A DNA stretch of 64,000 nt from Haliscomenobacter sp. (GTDB taxonomy: Bacteria; Bacteroidota; Bacteroidia; Chitinophagales; Saprospiraceae). The DNA lies in assembly GCA_016713275.1 (NCBI GenBank), contig JADJPL010000001.1, positions 62,001 through 126,000 on the forward strand. The letters are read 5' to 3'. Both the position numbers and the translations under genes were made by a program. This document shows, one piece after another, positions 55,695-64,000 of the stretch; positions within the stretch are counted from its first letter, which is position 1, and every line of letters begins with the position of its first letter. The notes beneath the pieces are model-generated. The model made no database searches and had not been told where the DNA came from. It was given only the letters and a program-made list of their open reading frames with translations.

Positions 55695-57638
55695 TTACCG
55701 CACCACAAACTCCGTGCGGCGGTTGCGCTGGCGGTTTTCAGGGGTGGTGTTGGGGGCCAGGGGCATGCTTTCGCCGAAGCCGCGATAGCTCAGGCGAGAG
55801 GGCGCAATGCCTTTCTCTATTAGATAGTCGTACACCGCTTTGGCTCTGCGGGTGGATAAGTCCAGGTTGTCGGCTTCGGCGCCAACGTCGTCGGTATGGC
55901 CGTGGAGTTCGATGCGCATGGCGGGGTTGGATTCGAGCAGCCGGAAGAGGCGGTCGAGCTCTGCGGTGGACGCAGGGCGCAATTCGGCGGAGCCGGTGGC
56001 GAAAAAGACATTGCGCAACACCACCGGAGGCGAGGAGGGGGTCTGATCTCCCGGAGGAGAAGCTACCGCGGGCGCCGGGTACAGCAGGATTTCCACTTCA
56101 TAGGGGGCGCCCGCTTCCCGTTGTTCGCGGAGTTCGTAATTTTCGGAGAAGAACAAATACCCTTTTTTCTCTACCGTGAAGGCGTAGTTCTCCCCCAGGG
56201 GCAGGCAAATAAAAAACGAACCGTCCTCCCAGGTGGAAAGCGAATCTTCCCGCAGGCCTCCTTCCACGGAAGCGATCTGGACGGTAGCCTGTACCGGCGT
56301 TTTGGTTACCGCGTCTTTGACCACGCCCCGCACGTAAGTGACGGGGGTAGGCCGGGCTTCCGCATACAGATCAAACTCGTAAATATCTGTCACCGGCCTG
56401 CCCTTAGGCTCGGCCTGTTTTTGGTCTTTGGTGAACAGCGCCTTTTTGCCGTCGGCGCTGACGATCAGCGCGCCTTCGTTGTCGAGGGTGTTGATCGGAT
56501 AGCCCAGGTTTTGGGGCTTCTCCCATTCCCCGGCATCACTCTTCCGGGAAAAGAACAGATCAAACCCGCCCATGCCTGGGTGGCCTTTCGACATAAAATA
56601 GAGGGTGCGTCCATCGGGATGAAGGAAAGGCGCCTGATCGTCTTCGGCGGTGTTAATCACCGGCCCGAGGTTGCGGGGCGTACTCCATCGCCCGTCGGGG
56701 AGGCGGTCGCTTTGCCACAGATCGTTGCCGCCAAACCCGCCGGGCCTGGTAGAGGCAAAAAGAAGCGTGTTCCCGTTGGCGGACAGCGTGGGTTGGGTTT
56801 CGTAGCCGGGGCTGTTGACCGGAGCGCGGAGGTTTCGCGGAGGACTCCATTCCCCCTTGCTCCATGTGGAAATATACAGGTCGCAGCTTCCAAGCCCATC
56901 TCTTTGGTTGCAGGCGGTAAAGACCAGCACCCGCCCATCGGCCGAGAGGCAATGCGCCCCTTCGTTCACCGGCGTGTTGAGCTCTTCCAGGGGTTGCGGA
57001 GGCTGCCAATCGTTCGTTTCGGGCGAACGGAAGGAGAAATAAAAATCCTCCTGGCCGTTCACCACCCGGGTAAATACCAGGAGCTGGCCATCGGCGCTCA
57101 GGGAAGGAAGGTACTCGGGCAGCGGGGTATTGATAAAGGAATGGAGCGGCTGAGGCTGAAAGGGCACGGGGTTTTTCACCGCCTGGGCAGCAAAGCGGGT
57201 TTGTTCCAGCAGTTGGACGGCAAACGCTTTCTGGCGCTCGTTTTTTGGATTTTGGGCCAGGTAGGTTTCCAGCTTGGGAATGGCTTCTTCAAAGCGCCCC
57301 ATTTCTCTCAGCGCCAGGGCGGTTTGGTACCAAATAGCCGGGCGGTAAAGGGAATCCAGGCGGAGCGCCTTTTCGTAGCAGGCAACGGTCGCTTCCCATT
57401 CCCGCCGTTCGCGGTGCAGGTGTCCCAGGTCGACCCAGGCGTCGTAATAATCCGGAGCGACAACCAGGGCGTCTTTCAGGAAGCGGATGGCCTGATCGGG
57501 GTCTTGGGCTTTTAATGCCGCTTCCGCTTTTTCGAAAAGCTTGACGGCCTTTGGAGGCGCGCCTGCGGGGTGCTGTCCAAAGAGGCTGAGCCCGGAGAGC
57601 AAAAAGAAACCGAAAGAAAAAAGAGACGTCAACCGCAT
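55695..57638 (-). CDS. OmpA-family protein with TPR and PD40 propeller
   Basis: 647 residues. Signal peptide MRLTSLFSFGFFLLSGLSLF, then TPR repeats (ALKAQDPDQAIRFLKDALVV, YYDAWVDLGHLHRERREW), five or so PD40/WD40-like blades (PSLSADGQLLVFTRV, PTLSANGNTLLFASTRPGGF), a carboxypeptidase-regulatory-like domain and a C-terminal OmpA domain (ELHGHTDDVGAEADNLDLST, then RRAKAVYDYL). This architecture is that of PorE-type proteins that tie the T9SS to peptidoglycan. ATG 57638 was chosen because it opens the signal peptide. Confidence 0.88.
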   Translation of the reverse strand: MRLTSLFSFGFFLLSGLSLFGQHPAGAPPKAVKLFEKAEAALKAQDPDQAIRFLKDALVVAPDYYDAWVDLGHLHRERREWEATVACYEKALRLDSLYRPAIWYQTALALREMGRFEEAIPKLETYLAQNPKNERQKAFAVQLLEQTRFAAQAVKNPVPFQPQPLHSFINTPLPEYLPSLSADGQLLVFTRVVNGQEDFYFSFRSPETNDWQPPQPLEELNTPVNEGAHCLSADGRVLVFTACNQRDGLGSCDLYISTWSKGEWSPPRNLRAPVNSPGYETQPTLSANGNTLLFASTRPGGFGGNDLWQSDRLPDGRWSTPRNLGPVINTAEDDQAPFLHPDGRTLYFMSKGHPGMGGFDLFFSRKSDAGEWEKPQNLGYPINTLDNEGALIVSADGKKALFTKDQKQAEPKGRPVTDIYEFDLYAEARPTPVTYVRGVVKDAVTKTPVQATVQIASVEGGLREDSLSTWEDGSFFICLPLGENYAFTVEKKGYLFFSENYELREQREAGAPYEVEILLYPAPAVASPPGDQTPSSPPVVLRNVFFATGSAELRPASTAELDRLFRLLESNPAMRIELHGHTDDVGAEADNLDLSTRRAKAVYDYLIEKGIAPSRLSYRGFGESMPLAPNTTPENRQRNRRTEFVVR

Positions 57639-57672
57639 GGGCGTTGCTTTATCGGACAACGCGCAGAGGACC

Positions 57673-58695
57673 CTAGACATTGCCGGCAGATGCCAGCATA
57701 CGGGTGGTTTTCTCCGATCCCAGGCTGGCGGCTGTATTCACGTCTTTTCGGGCTTCTTCTTTACCCGTTTTTTGAAGCGCCAGCTCCAGGTGGTGCAACC
57801 GGTCGGCCAGGGAAAGGTTGTCCTTGCCCGATTCGATCTCGACCGCCTGCTGGAAGGCGTCAGCTGCTTCCTGGAATTTGGAAAGCCCAAACAAGGCCCG
57901 GCCGAAGTTATGCAGCGCCTTACGCCGCCACCCCAGGTTGGGATCGTCTTTTTTGAAAACCCGTTTGGAGAACAGGCGGAGTTCCTGCTCGGCCAGCGCG
58001 TACTCCTCGCGCTCCAGATGGGATTCCCCTTTGAGGCGGCGGGCTTTCCAGTAAATAGGCTGGTGGGGAATGGACGATTTCAACGCCATTTCCAGATCCT
58101 CCAACGCGGTGGCGAACTGCCGTTGGGTCATGCGCACGAGCGCTCTTCCCACGAAGGCGTCCGGATTATTCGGGTTGAGGTCTATGCTCTTGGAGAAGTC
58201 GTAGATGGCGTCCTCCAGGTTGTTCAACAGGAAGTTGACATGCCCGCGGCGCTCATAAGCCAATCCGTGGCGCTCGAACTTTTCCATCGCCTGGCTCAGG
58301 GCTTCCTTCGCCTCGCCCTGCTTGCCTTCGGTGAGCAATTCCCGGCCCAGAAGGAAAGACTGAACCGCGAATTTGTCGCAACGGGGCTCCAGCACCATGT
58401 GCTCCAGCATCAGCCCGTTGTCGAGTTTCCACATGCTAATGCTGCCCGCTACGGCGTATTGCACGACCAGTTCCAGGATGCTGACCGTATTGCGCCAGGT
58501 TTTATCCCCCGCCTGCACGGTCAGCCTGGGGATGCTCAGCACCGTGGCGCCCGCCGGAAAGATGTCTTCCTGCTTCAGAAATACGTCGTTCCTGTAGTAC
58601 GTTTCCAGGCGCTGCTGGTACGATTGGGTCATCCGGTCAAAGCTTCTGGCATTGCCGAACTCCAAATGGCCGGAAACGATAATCTTGTAAGTCAT
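57673..58695 (-). CDS. Cytoplasmic TPR protein
   Basis: 340 residues with no signal peptide. The first ~110 residues (MTYKIIVSGHLEFGNARSFD ... VLEPRCDKFAVQSF) are a domain I do not recognise. The rest is a TPR array (AYERRGHVNFLLNNLEDAIY, FSKSIDLNPNNPDAFVGRAL). It ends 35 bases before the OmpA-family gene start on the same strand, so they may be co-transcribed. A protein-binding role is likely; partner unknown. Confidence 0.72.
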   Translation of the reverse strand: MTYKIIVSGHLEFGNARSFDRMTQSYQQRLETYYRNDVFLKQEDIFPAGATVLSIPRLTVQAGDKTWRNTVSILELVVQYAVAGSISMWKLDNGLMLEHMVLEPRCDKFAVQSFLLGRELLTEGKQGEAKEALSQAMEKFERHGLAYERRGHVNFLLNNLEDAIYDFSKSIDLNPNNPDAFVGRALVRMTQRQFATALEDLEMALKSSIPHQPIYWKARRLKGESHLEREEYALAEQELRLFSKRVFKKDDPNLGWRRKALHNFGRALFGLSKFQEAADAFQQAVEIESGKDNLSLADRLHHLELALQKTGKEEARKDVNTAASLGSEKTTRMLASAGNV

Positions 58696-59237
58696 AGCCG
58701 TAGCGTTTGTATGTCTTTTAATAGCCTCTCTGTTGTTCCAAAATCCAGGCGCGCAGAAACCCTGCGGAAAAACCAGGGAAGGTCTTTTGATAGAAGACCC
58801 TCCGGATGTTCCGACTGGAGGTGTACATGCGCTTTCCGAAGCATGAAGCGAAGCTTTTACAGCCTGGCGCTTTTTGCTCCAGATTCGTTAAAAACGAAGC
58901 CAAACCTAAAGGTATATTGCCCTGCTTTCCCTCTTCGCGGCCGGGAGGACGCGATCCTGTTGAGCTTAAAAAAAAAGCTCCCCCAAAATCTATTAGTGAC
59001 GTAAATACAAAGGTCGCTCCTTTTATTCAATCTGTCAAGAAAAAAGCGAAAAAAACATCCACATGTTTTCCACAGTTACTAACAAATGGCGTGTTGGGAA
59101 TAGGTGTTTTGGAAAACACCTTGTTATTTCGGATAGAGGGGCGAGCTGAGGCAAAAACGTTTCTGTTTTTCTAAAAAGAACAAACAAAAAAGGGGAATAG
59201 ATACGTAGAAACAAAAAAGCGCATGCAGGCAGGCCTT
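58696..59237. other. 542-bp intergenic region, no supported gene
   Basis: No convincing gene. A 61-codon frame on the minus strand (58718-58903) lacks family features. Two DnaA-box-like 9-mers (ACATCCACA 59055-59063, TTTTCCACA 59066-59074) lie close together, too few to call an origin. Confidence 0.5.
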
Positions 59238-60263
59238 TCAAGCCCAGATTTTGCTCCCTTCCGTACAATTGGTACAGATATCGATCTGATTTCTTCCTTT
59301 CAGCAAAGCGCTGCGGAACTCCTGGTAACGCGTGCCGGCCCAGATCGTCCGGAACGGATCGTTTTTCAGGTCGCCCAGCCGGTGGGTGGCGTCCTTGTCG
59401 AAACAACAGGGAACGACGAGCCCGTCCCAGGTGATGACGCAGGCATGCCACATTTTCCAACAGTGGTTCAGGAGTTTGTTTTTGATGCGGAAGGTGCCAT
59501 CGGGAAGCTTCCGGTACCGGGAGTACTGTTCCTGAACCGGAATCAGGGGGTTTCCTTTTTCATAATCGTAGACCTGAGCCGTTTTGAGGCGGACTTCATC
59601 TACCCCGATCTCCCGGGCAAGGCGGTAAATATCCGGGATTTGCGCTTCGTTAGGGCGGACAACCAAAAACTGGAATACGATATGGGGTTTGGAGGACTTG
59701 AGTTTTCGTTTCCATTCGACTACGTTTTTGGCCCCCTGAAGCACGACGTCCAGCTTTCCGCCTATTCGATACGCCTCGTACACGTCTTGCGTGGCGCCAT
59801 CCACCGAAATGATGAGCCGGTCGAGCCCGGATTCCACCGTTCGGCGCGCGTTGGCTTCATTGAGAAAATGCCCGTTGGTTGACGTAATGGTGTACAAGCC
59901 TTTCTTTGCGGCATACGACACCATGTCCAAAAAAGCGGGATTGATAAAGGGCTCCCCCTGAAAATAAAAGATCAGATAAACCAATTCCCGGTAAAGCTGA
60001 TCGATAGCGGCGCGAAAAAAATCTTCGCGCAAGTTGCCGGTTGGCCTGGAGAAAGCGCGCAGCCCGCTGGGGCATTCCGGACAACGGAGGTTGCAAGCGG
60101 TGGTCGGCTCGAAAGAGATCGATACCGGTAAGCCCCACATAACCGGCCGTTTCCGTATCCGGCTATAATAATACGACAACAAAACCTTGAAGGCATTGAC
60201 GACCCGGCCGGCGCGTACCTTGCGAAGAAAATTCATCGTATCTGCTGCGTAGAATAGAGGCAT
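59238..60263 (-). CDS. Radical SAM/SPASM protein
   Basis: 341 residues. The radical SAM cluster motif is FEPTTACNLRCPECPSG (CxxxCxxC), followed by FYFQGEPFINP and SVDGATQDVYEAYR. The C-terminal SPASM part has CWKMWHACVITWDGLVVPCC and CTNC, Cys ligands for an auxiliary cluster. Such enzymes often modify peptides or sugars. No peptide substrate gene is evident next to it. Start 60263 directly follows the heptad tract, as at other genes here; an inner ATG at 60236 is possible. Confidence 0.88.
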   Translation of the reverse strand: MPLFYAADTMNFLRKVRAGRVVNAFKVLLSYYYSRIRKRPVMWGLPVSISFEPTTACNLRCPECPSGLRAFSRPTGNLREDFFRAAIDQLYRELVYLIFYFQGEPFINPAFLDMVSYAAKKGLYTITSTNGHFLNEANARRTVESGLDRLIISVDGATQDVYEAYRIGGKLDVVLQGAKNVVEWKRKLKSSKPHIVFQFLVVRPNEAQIPDIYRLAREIGVDEVRLKTAQVYDYEKGNPLIPVQEQYSRYRKLPDGTFRIKNKLLNHCWKMWHACVITWDGLVVPCCFDKDATHRLGDLKNDPFRTIWAGTRYQEFRSALLKGRNQIDICTNCTEGSKIWA

Positions 60264-60298
60264 AGTGGTTGGTGGTTAGTGGTTAGTGGTTAGTGCGT
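60264..60298 (-). repeat. C-rich heptad tract before the radical SAM gene
   Basis: On the minus strand, CTAACCA units run up to the start codon. The part at 60265-60277 is perfectly complementary over 13 bases to 60650-60662 at the other end of the intergenic region. Confidence 0.65.
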
Positions 60299-60314
60299 TT
60301 TGGGGCTGACCGGT

Positions 60315-60384
60315 GTAACCGCCAAATTTATTTGGCGGCAGCATGGAAAAACGGAACTCTGGCCAAATAAATTTGGCCGCTACA
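60315..60384. repeat. Inverted pair of CCAAATTTATTTGG-type palindromes
   Basis: CCGCCAAATTTATTTGGCGG (60319-60338) and GGCCAAATAAATTTGGCC (60361-60378), each a palindrome, in opposite orientation with related flanks. They resemble REP-type intergenic units. Confidence 0.55.
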
Positions 60385-60462
60385 AGAGCGGCAACCCGGT
60401 AGTGGGCTAAAATGCCTGGTAGGGCGGGTATCCAAAATAGGTTGGAACCTCAAACTATATTT

Positions 60463-60619
60463 GGGCCTGTCTCAAAAGACCGTCTTCGCCCCTGGCGGCC
60501 AAAAAATATTTTCTTTTTTCAATTCTAATAAAAAATTGCAGAGCAATTTTTTATTAGAATTGAAAAAAGAAAATAAAATTTCATGCCGGTGGCAAAGATT
60601 GGTCTTTTGAGACAGCCCC
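60463..60619 (-). mobile_element. MITE-like hairpin element, copy 3
   Basis: 157 bp, inverted relative to copy 2. Ends GGGCCTGTCTCAAAAGACC and GGTCTTTTGAGACAGCCCC. A perfect 33-bp inverted repeat (60507-60539 / 60543-60575) has loop AGA. The strip CATGCCGGTGGCAAAG near 60582 is the complement of the left strip of copy 2. Confidence 0.8.
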
Positions 60620-60634
60620 AGCTTCGCGCACACT

Positions 60635-60669
60635 CACCCACTACCCACCAACCACCAACCACCAACCCC
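60635..60669 (-). repeat. G-rich heptad tract after the OmpA-family gene
   Basis: On the minus strand TGGTTGG units run directly from the stop codon. Complementary to the tract at 60264-60298. Confidence 0.65.
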
Positions 60670-62711
60670 TATTTATTAAACGCGCCGGCTTCATCGATTT
60701 TCAAGACCTTCACCTCGGTTCTCCGGTTGAACTGGTATTCGCTTTCGGAGCAGTTGACTCCATCGACGCAACCATTCCGTGGAAGCGTTTCCCCGTATCC
60801 GACGGCTTTGATGCGGTTGGCGTTGATTCCCCGGTTGATGAGGAAGGTTTTGGCTGCTTCCGCTCGTTCCTTCGACAAGCTGAGGTTGTATTCCGCCGAG
60901 CCTCGGCAATCGGTATGGGCGCCCAGTTCGATTTCCAGGCTTGGGTACAGGTTCATCAAGCGGGCGAGGGCTTCCAGATCACGGGCCTGACCCGAGCGAA
61001 TCACCGATTTGTTAAAATCGTAGTAAATATTATCGAGCACAATAACGGTACCTTCGGTAATCGGCTTTCGGGGGGCGGATGCAGGGGGAGCAGGAGCGGT
61101 GGATTCCTTCTGCGGCGTTCCAGCCGGCGCGCCTTCCTGTAGCTTGAGGTTCACGGTGAAGGACCGGCTCCCCCGGACATTCACCAGCGAAAGTTGGGTC
61201 TGGTAGTCTTTATACCCTTCCTTTTTCCCGATCAAGGTATAGGAGCAGCCCAAATCCAGGCAATATTCATAGGCGCCGTCGATATTGGATTGAACCCACT
61301 GCTCTTTTCCTCCGCAGGAGCTCTGGATGAGGATTCGGGCATTAGGAATAGGAACACCCGGTCCTTCTGAAACAACCGTTCCCCGGAGGGCGATGCAGTT
61401 GCTTCGCTCCAGCGAAATGTTGAGCGGAGCGCCCGGTTCGGCAGATTCGGGAGAAAAGGGGACCTCCATCGTTTTATAGCCTTCTTTGGCAATCAAAAGG
61501 ACGTAATCTTTCAGAGGCGCCATTTGGAGGATGGCGTCTCCGGAGCGGCCGGTCAGGGCGTCGGGCTCTCCCAGAGACTCGAGGGGTTTGCGCACCATGT
61601 TCAGTTCCAGTCCTTGCGCACTGGGGGTGAGTTCCACATTATACGCAGAGTCATTCTTAATGCCTCCGTCAGGGCCCCGCTCAAACAAGAAGACCGAAAC
61701 CCCGGAAGTGGGGCTATTGCTGCCTGCATCTTGTACGTTGACCCTCAGGGTGAACAGCTCGGGCGTCCGAATCCCCTGAAGCCCGGTTGGCGCTTCGAAC
61801 AAATAAATATCATCCCGGCCCATGCCTTCTCTGCGGTTGGAAGAAAAGTATCCCCTCTGGCCCTCGTCCTGCAGGATTATTCCAAAGTCGTCGGAAGAAG
61901 AATTGAGCGGTTCTCCCAGATTGGTGAGCTTACCCCAAACGGGGGCCCCGATATCAATGGAGAACATATCCAGTCCTCCCAACCCCCGATGGCCATTGGA
62001 AGCAAAAAACAAGGTCCCGCTCTCGTGCATAAAAGGAAAGGCTTCCTCTTTGCCGGTATTGATCTCCGGGCCGAGGTTGATGGGATCCGACCAGGTCGTG
62101 CCGATGCGCTCCACCAGGTAGATGTCCATTCCTCCGTATCCGCCGGGCATATTGGAAGCGAAGAAAAGCCGGGTCCCATCCGGACTGAGCGCCGGGTGCA
62201 TGCAGGAAAACGAATCCCGGTTGAAAGGCAGTTCCCGGACGTTTTCCCAGTCGTAAATTCCCCGGGTCGCTTCATAAACTTTGAGCACCACCTTCCCGCT
62301 TTTATCTGCTTTACTAACGCCCTGGGTCTGATTGCTTCGGGTAAAAAAGAGGGTGTTTTCGTCGCGATCAAAGCTCACCGGGCCTTCATGCAGGTCGGAG
62401 TTGATCTCTATGGAAAAAGGCTGAGGCCTTTGGGGAACTCCGTTGCGGTCGAAGGGCGCGTAAAACAGTTCAAAAAACGGCTCGCCGGTGCCGGGGTCTA
62501 CCAGCCCGCCCTTGAACCGGGAACTGACAAAGACCAGCCCATCGGCATAGAAGGTTGGGGAGAAATCAAAGGTGTTGGAATTCACTCCGGCGAGGTTTTC
62601 AACCACGGCCTGATTGCCGGTCAGGTTGAGCCGGCGCCCTTTATTCTGCCCGGCAGCGGCTACCAGCGCCAGAAGAAACAAACCGGTAAAAACCACTTTT
62701 GCCTGCCTCAT
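60669..62711 (-). CDS. OmpA-family protein with PD40 repeats
   Basis: 680 residues. Signal peptide MRQAKVVFTGLFLLALVAAA, PD40 blades (PALSPDGTRLFFASNMPGGY, FMHESGTLFFASNGHRGLGG), a carboxypeptidase-regulatory-like domain (IALRGTVVSEGPGVPIPNAR) and a C-terminal OmpA domain (IELGAHTDCRGSAEYNLSLS, then KERAEAAKTFLINRGI). It follows the PorP/SprF gene by 33 bases on the same strand, a pairing common with T9SS-exported surface proteins. It should link that outer-membrane assembly to peptidoglycan. Confidence 0.9.
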   Translation of the reverse strand: MRQAKVVFTGLFLLALVAAAGQNKGRRLNLTGNQAVVENLAGVNSNTFDFSPTFYADGLVFVSSRFKGGLVDPGTGEPFFELFYAPFDRNGVPQRPQPFSIEINSDLHEGPVSFDRDENTLFFTRSNQTQGVSKADKSGKVVLKVYEATRGIYDWENVRELPFNRDSFSCMHPALSPDGTRLFFASNMPGGYGGMDIYLVERIGTTWSDPINLGPEINTGKEEAFPFMHESGTLFFASNGHRGLGGLDMFSIDIGAPVWGKLTNLGEPLNSSSDDFGIILQDEGQRGYFSSNRREGMGRDDIYLFEAPTGLQGIRTPELFTLRVNVQDAGSNSPTSGVSVFLFERGPDGGIKNDSAYNVELTPSAQGLELNMVRKPLESLGEPDALTGRSGDAILQMAPLKDYVLLIAKEGYKTMEVPFSPESAEPGAPLNISLERSNCIALRGTVVSEGPGVPIPNARILIQSSCGGKEQWVQSNIDGAYEYCLDLGCSYTLIGKKEGYKDYQTQLSLVNVRGSRSFTVNLKLQEGAPAGTPQKESTAPAPPASAPRKPITEGTVIVLDNIYYDFNKSVIRSGQARDLEALARLMNLYPSLEIELGAHTDCRGSAEYNLSLSKERAEAAKTFLINRGINANRIKAVGYGETLPRNGCVDGVNCSESEYQFNRRTEVKVLKIDEAGAFNK

Positions 62712-62744
62712 TTCCGTATTGTTTTCAATTAGGACAAAGCGCTT

Positions 62745-63650
62745 CTAAAAAAAGAACCGCGGGCTGTCATAGATTCCTCCCTCCGATTTGCCCGCCAGCA
62801 TAAAGCGCAATACGCCTTCGATGCTGCCGCTGTTGTACCTCCTCAGATCGGAAAGCGTCGTATCGTACGACATCCCAAACAACAGCTTATCGCTCAATTG
62901 AATGCCCATCAAAAAGGCCAGGGATTCTCCCAGTCCTTTTTCTTTCGACCCGCCCAGCCGATCCGCGTCAAACGGAGCGCCTTTGACATACTTGAACAAC
63001 GCCTGGGGCTGGAGCGCGAGGTTGTCTCCCAGCCGGGCAATAAACCCGGTCATCAGATAGGCGTGGGTCACTTCCCGGGCGATAGTTCCCTGGTCGTCGT
63101 TCAGGTCGATATTCACATTCAACAGGCGGGGGACAGACAGGCCAAAGTAAAAGTTTTCTGCGTTGTAATACAACCCTGCCCCGAAGTTGGGCACAAATTT
63201 GCTTTGCAGGTTATTGGGAATGGCGCCATCCTGGTCGATGGGCTGGGTGCCCTGGAGTTTGCCGAAATCGGTCCGAATCAATCGGGCGGAGCCTTGTAAC
63301 CCCAGGTGCAAGAACCCGCGGGGCGCCCGAATGCGGTAGGAATAAGCGGTTTCCAGGGTGTAATTAGAGGTTACCCCAATGGTTTGGCGAAGCATATTGG
63401 CTCCGATGCCCAGGTTATTATTCCAAACAGGAATGGAAAAAGAGATCAGTTGGGTCTCCGGCGCCCCATCCAGCCCGATCCACTGGGTCCGGACCAGCGT
63501 GGAAATGGAAATGCCTCCTGAACTTCCGGCATAGGCCGGGTTGAGTCCCAGTTTGTACTGCATAAATTGCGTGTACTGCTCCTCTTGCTGGGCGAAAAGC
63601 GAGGAGACCATCCCCCCCGCAATTGCTATTGAAACAAGCCAACGTCTCAT
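62745..63650 (-). CDS. PorP/SprF-family outer-membrane protein
   Basis: 301 residues. After a signal peptide (MRRWLVSIAIAGGMVSSLFA) comes EEQYTQFMQYKLGLNPAYAG, the family hallmark, then strand-rich sequence ending KSEGGIYDSPRFFF with terminal aromatics, as in outer-membrane barrels. PorP/SprF proteins act in type IX secretion or anchoring of type B substrates. It lies between a T9SS type B protein and an OmpA-family protein, the usual trio. Confidence 0.93.
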   Translation of the reverse strand: MRRWLVSIAIAGGMVSSLFAQQEEQYTQFMQYKLGLNPAYAGSSGGISISTLVRTQWIGLDGAPETQLISFSIPVWNNNLGIGANMLRQTIGVTSNYTLETAYSYRIRAPRGFLHLGLQGSARLIRTDFGKLQGTQPIDQDGAIPNNLQSKFVPNFGAGLYYNAENFYFGLSVPRLLNVNIDLNDDQGTIAREVTHAYLMTGFIARLGDNLALQPQALFKYVKGAPFDADRLGGSKEKGLGESLAFLMGIQLSDKLLFGMSYDTTLSDLRRYNSGSIEGVLRFMLAGKSEGGIYDSPRFFF

Positions 63651-63668
63651 GAATCAGGGTTTTAATCG

Positions 63669-64000
63669 TTACCGCTGAATAACTATAAATCCGCGCAAGG
63701 GAGTGCTGCCGTCCCCAAAATCTACTACGTAAAAATAGGTCCCTACCGGCAGTTCTTCCCCATTGAAGGTTCCGCTCCAGTTGTTCTGGTAAGGCCTTTT
63801 GGAGCGAAAAACTTCGTCGCCCCACCGATTAAAGATCAGTACCTGGCTGTTGGGATACGCGTTGTCTTCCAACAGACAGGGGACAATAAACTCGTCGTTG
63901 GTACCGTCGTTGTTAGGCGTAATGACGGAAGGTGCTGAGCAGTTCGCCTCTCCGCCAACTCCAAGCAATACTTCTGCTGTAGTGCAGGCACACCCATCGC
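63669..64000 (-). CDS. T9SS type B (gliding motility-associated) protein, C-terminal end
   Basis: Open to the window edge, so only ~110 C-terminal residues are seen. CSAPSVITPNNDGTNDEFIV, then NSQVLIFNRWGDEVFRSKRP and ELPVGTYFYVVDFGDGSTPL are the CHU_C/T9SS type B sorting domain. The protein upstream is probably a large secreted adhesin or enzyme. It is followed by the PorP/SprF gene 18 bases later. Confidence 0.92.
   Translation of the reverse strand, partial: DGCACTTAEVLLGVGGEANCSAPSVITPNNDGTNDEFIVPCLLEDNAYPNSQVLIFNRWGDEVFRSKRPYQNNWSGTFNGEELPVGTYFYVVDFGDGSTPLRGFIVIQR

Noticed and set aside
58718..58903. 61-codon minus-strand frame before the TPR gene
   Set aside because: No family features, unusual composition, no start signal; I could not support it as a gene.
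59046..59080. Two DnaA-box-like 9-mers (ACATCCACA, TTTTCCACA) as a possible replication origin
   Set aside because: Only two imperfect boxes, no dnaA, dnaN or gidA nearby, and no clear A+T-rich unwinding region.

Overview
The window looks like chromosome from a member of the Bacteroidota, most likely the Saprospiria (Saprospiraceae-like). The pointers are type IX secretion sorting tails, a gliding/T9SS type B C-terminal domain next to a PorP/SprF protein and an OmpA/PD40 protein, DUF5916 outer-membrane proteins, a fulvocin C-related protein, Bacteroidota promoters (TTTG-N19-TAnnTTTG), near absence of Shine-Dalgarno sequences, and the his gene order. Assignment rests on gene content only.

Layout. 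1-7.1 kb: end of a CBS-domain protein, an ApbE flavin transferase fused to DUF2271 with a PepSY-type membrane protein, two serine hydrolases, and a mobile mystery protein A gene with a 14-codon stub of its partner B. 7.1-10.5 kb: secreted GH5 glycosidase and a MazEF-type toxin-antitoxin pair. 10.5-16 kb (minus strand): NADP-binding oxidoreductase and a 2-oxoacid:ferredoxin oxidoreductase with a GltD-like flavoprotein that carries its own ferredoxin domain. 16-22.6 kb: class V aminotransferase, divergent sigma factor with a tail-anchored partner, small lipoprotein, large helical protein, cyclase-family hydrolase. 22.7-30.3 kb: two DUF5916 proteins around an S9 peptidase, with two copies of a 155-157 bp hairpin element. 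30.6-35.5 kb: cyclase-AAA-TPR protein and a degenerate MtfA-like protein. 35.7-44.1 kb: tRNA-Phe, a His-rich leader peptide with attenuator, and hisGD-[N-formylglutamate amidohydrolase-like gene]-hisCBHAF-hisIE. 44.3-51.3 kb: ogt, DUF58 protein, TlpA-like protein, a Cys-repeat secreted protein and a two-component system. 51.3-55.5 kb: thioredoxin-fold proteins, a fulvocin C-related protein and a small HTH protein. 55.7-64 kb: two OmpA/PD40 proteins, TPR protein, radical SAM/SPASM protein, PorP/SprF protein and the end of a T9SS type B protein.

Two themes run through the window. First, about 36 single-base indels, nearly all in homopolymers, break some 22 genes that are otherwise well conserved. 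This is most economically read as uncorrected long-read assembly error. I give each broken gene as one reconstructed feature with the shift positions. Second, the intergenic DNA is rich in repeats: 7-bp-periodic tracts that are G-rich after stop codons and C-rich before start codons, a three-copy MITE-like hairpin family, another element with inverted ends, and small palindromes.

The most interesting observations are the complete histidine attenuator directly behind tRNA-Phe, a deletion that fuses hisH to hisA, a T9SS-tagged amidohydrolase inside the his operon, the covarying hairpin elements, the paired heptad tracts, and a Cys-rich bacteriocin-like gene next to a membrane thioredoxin.
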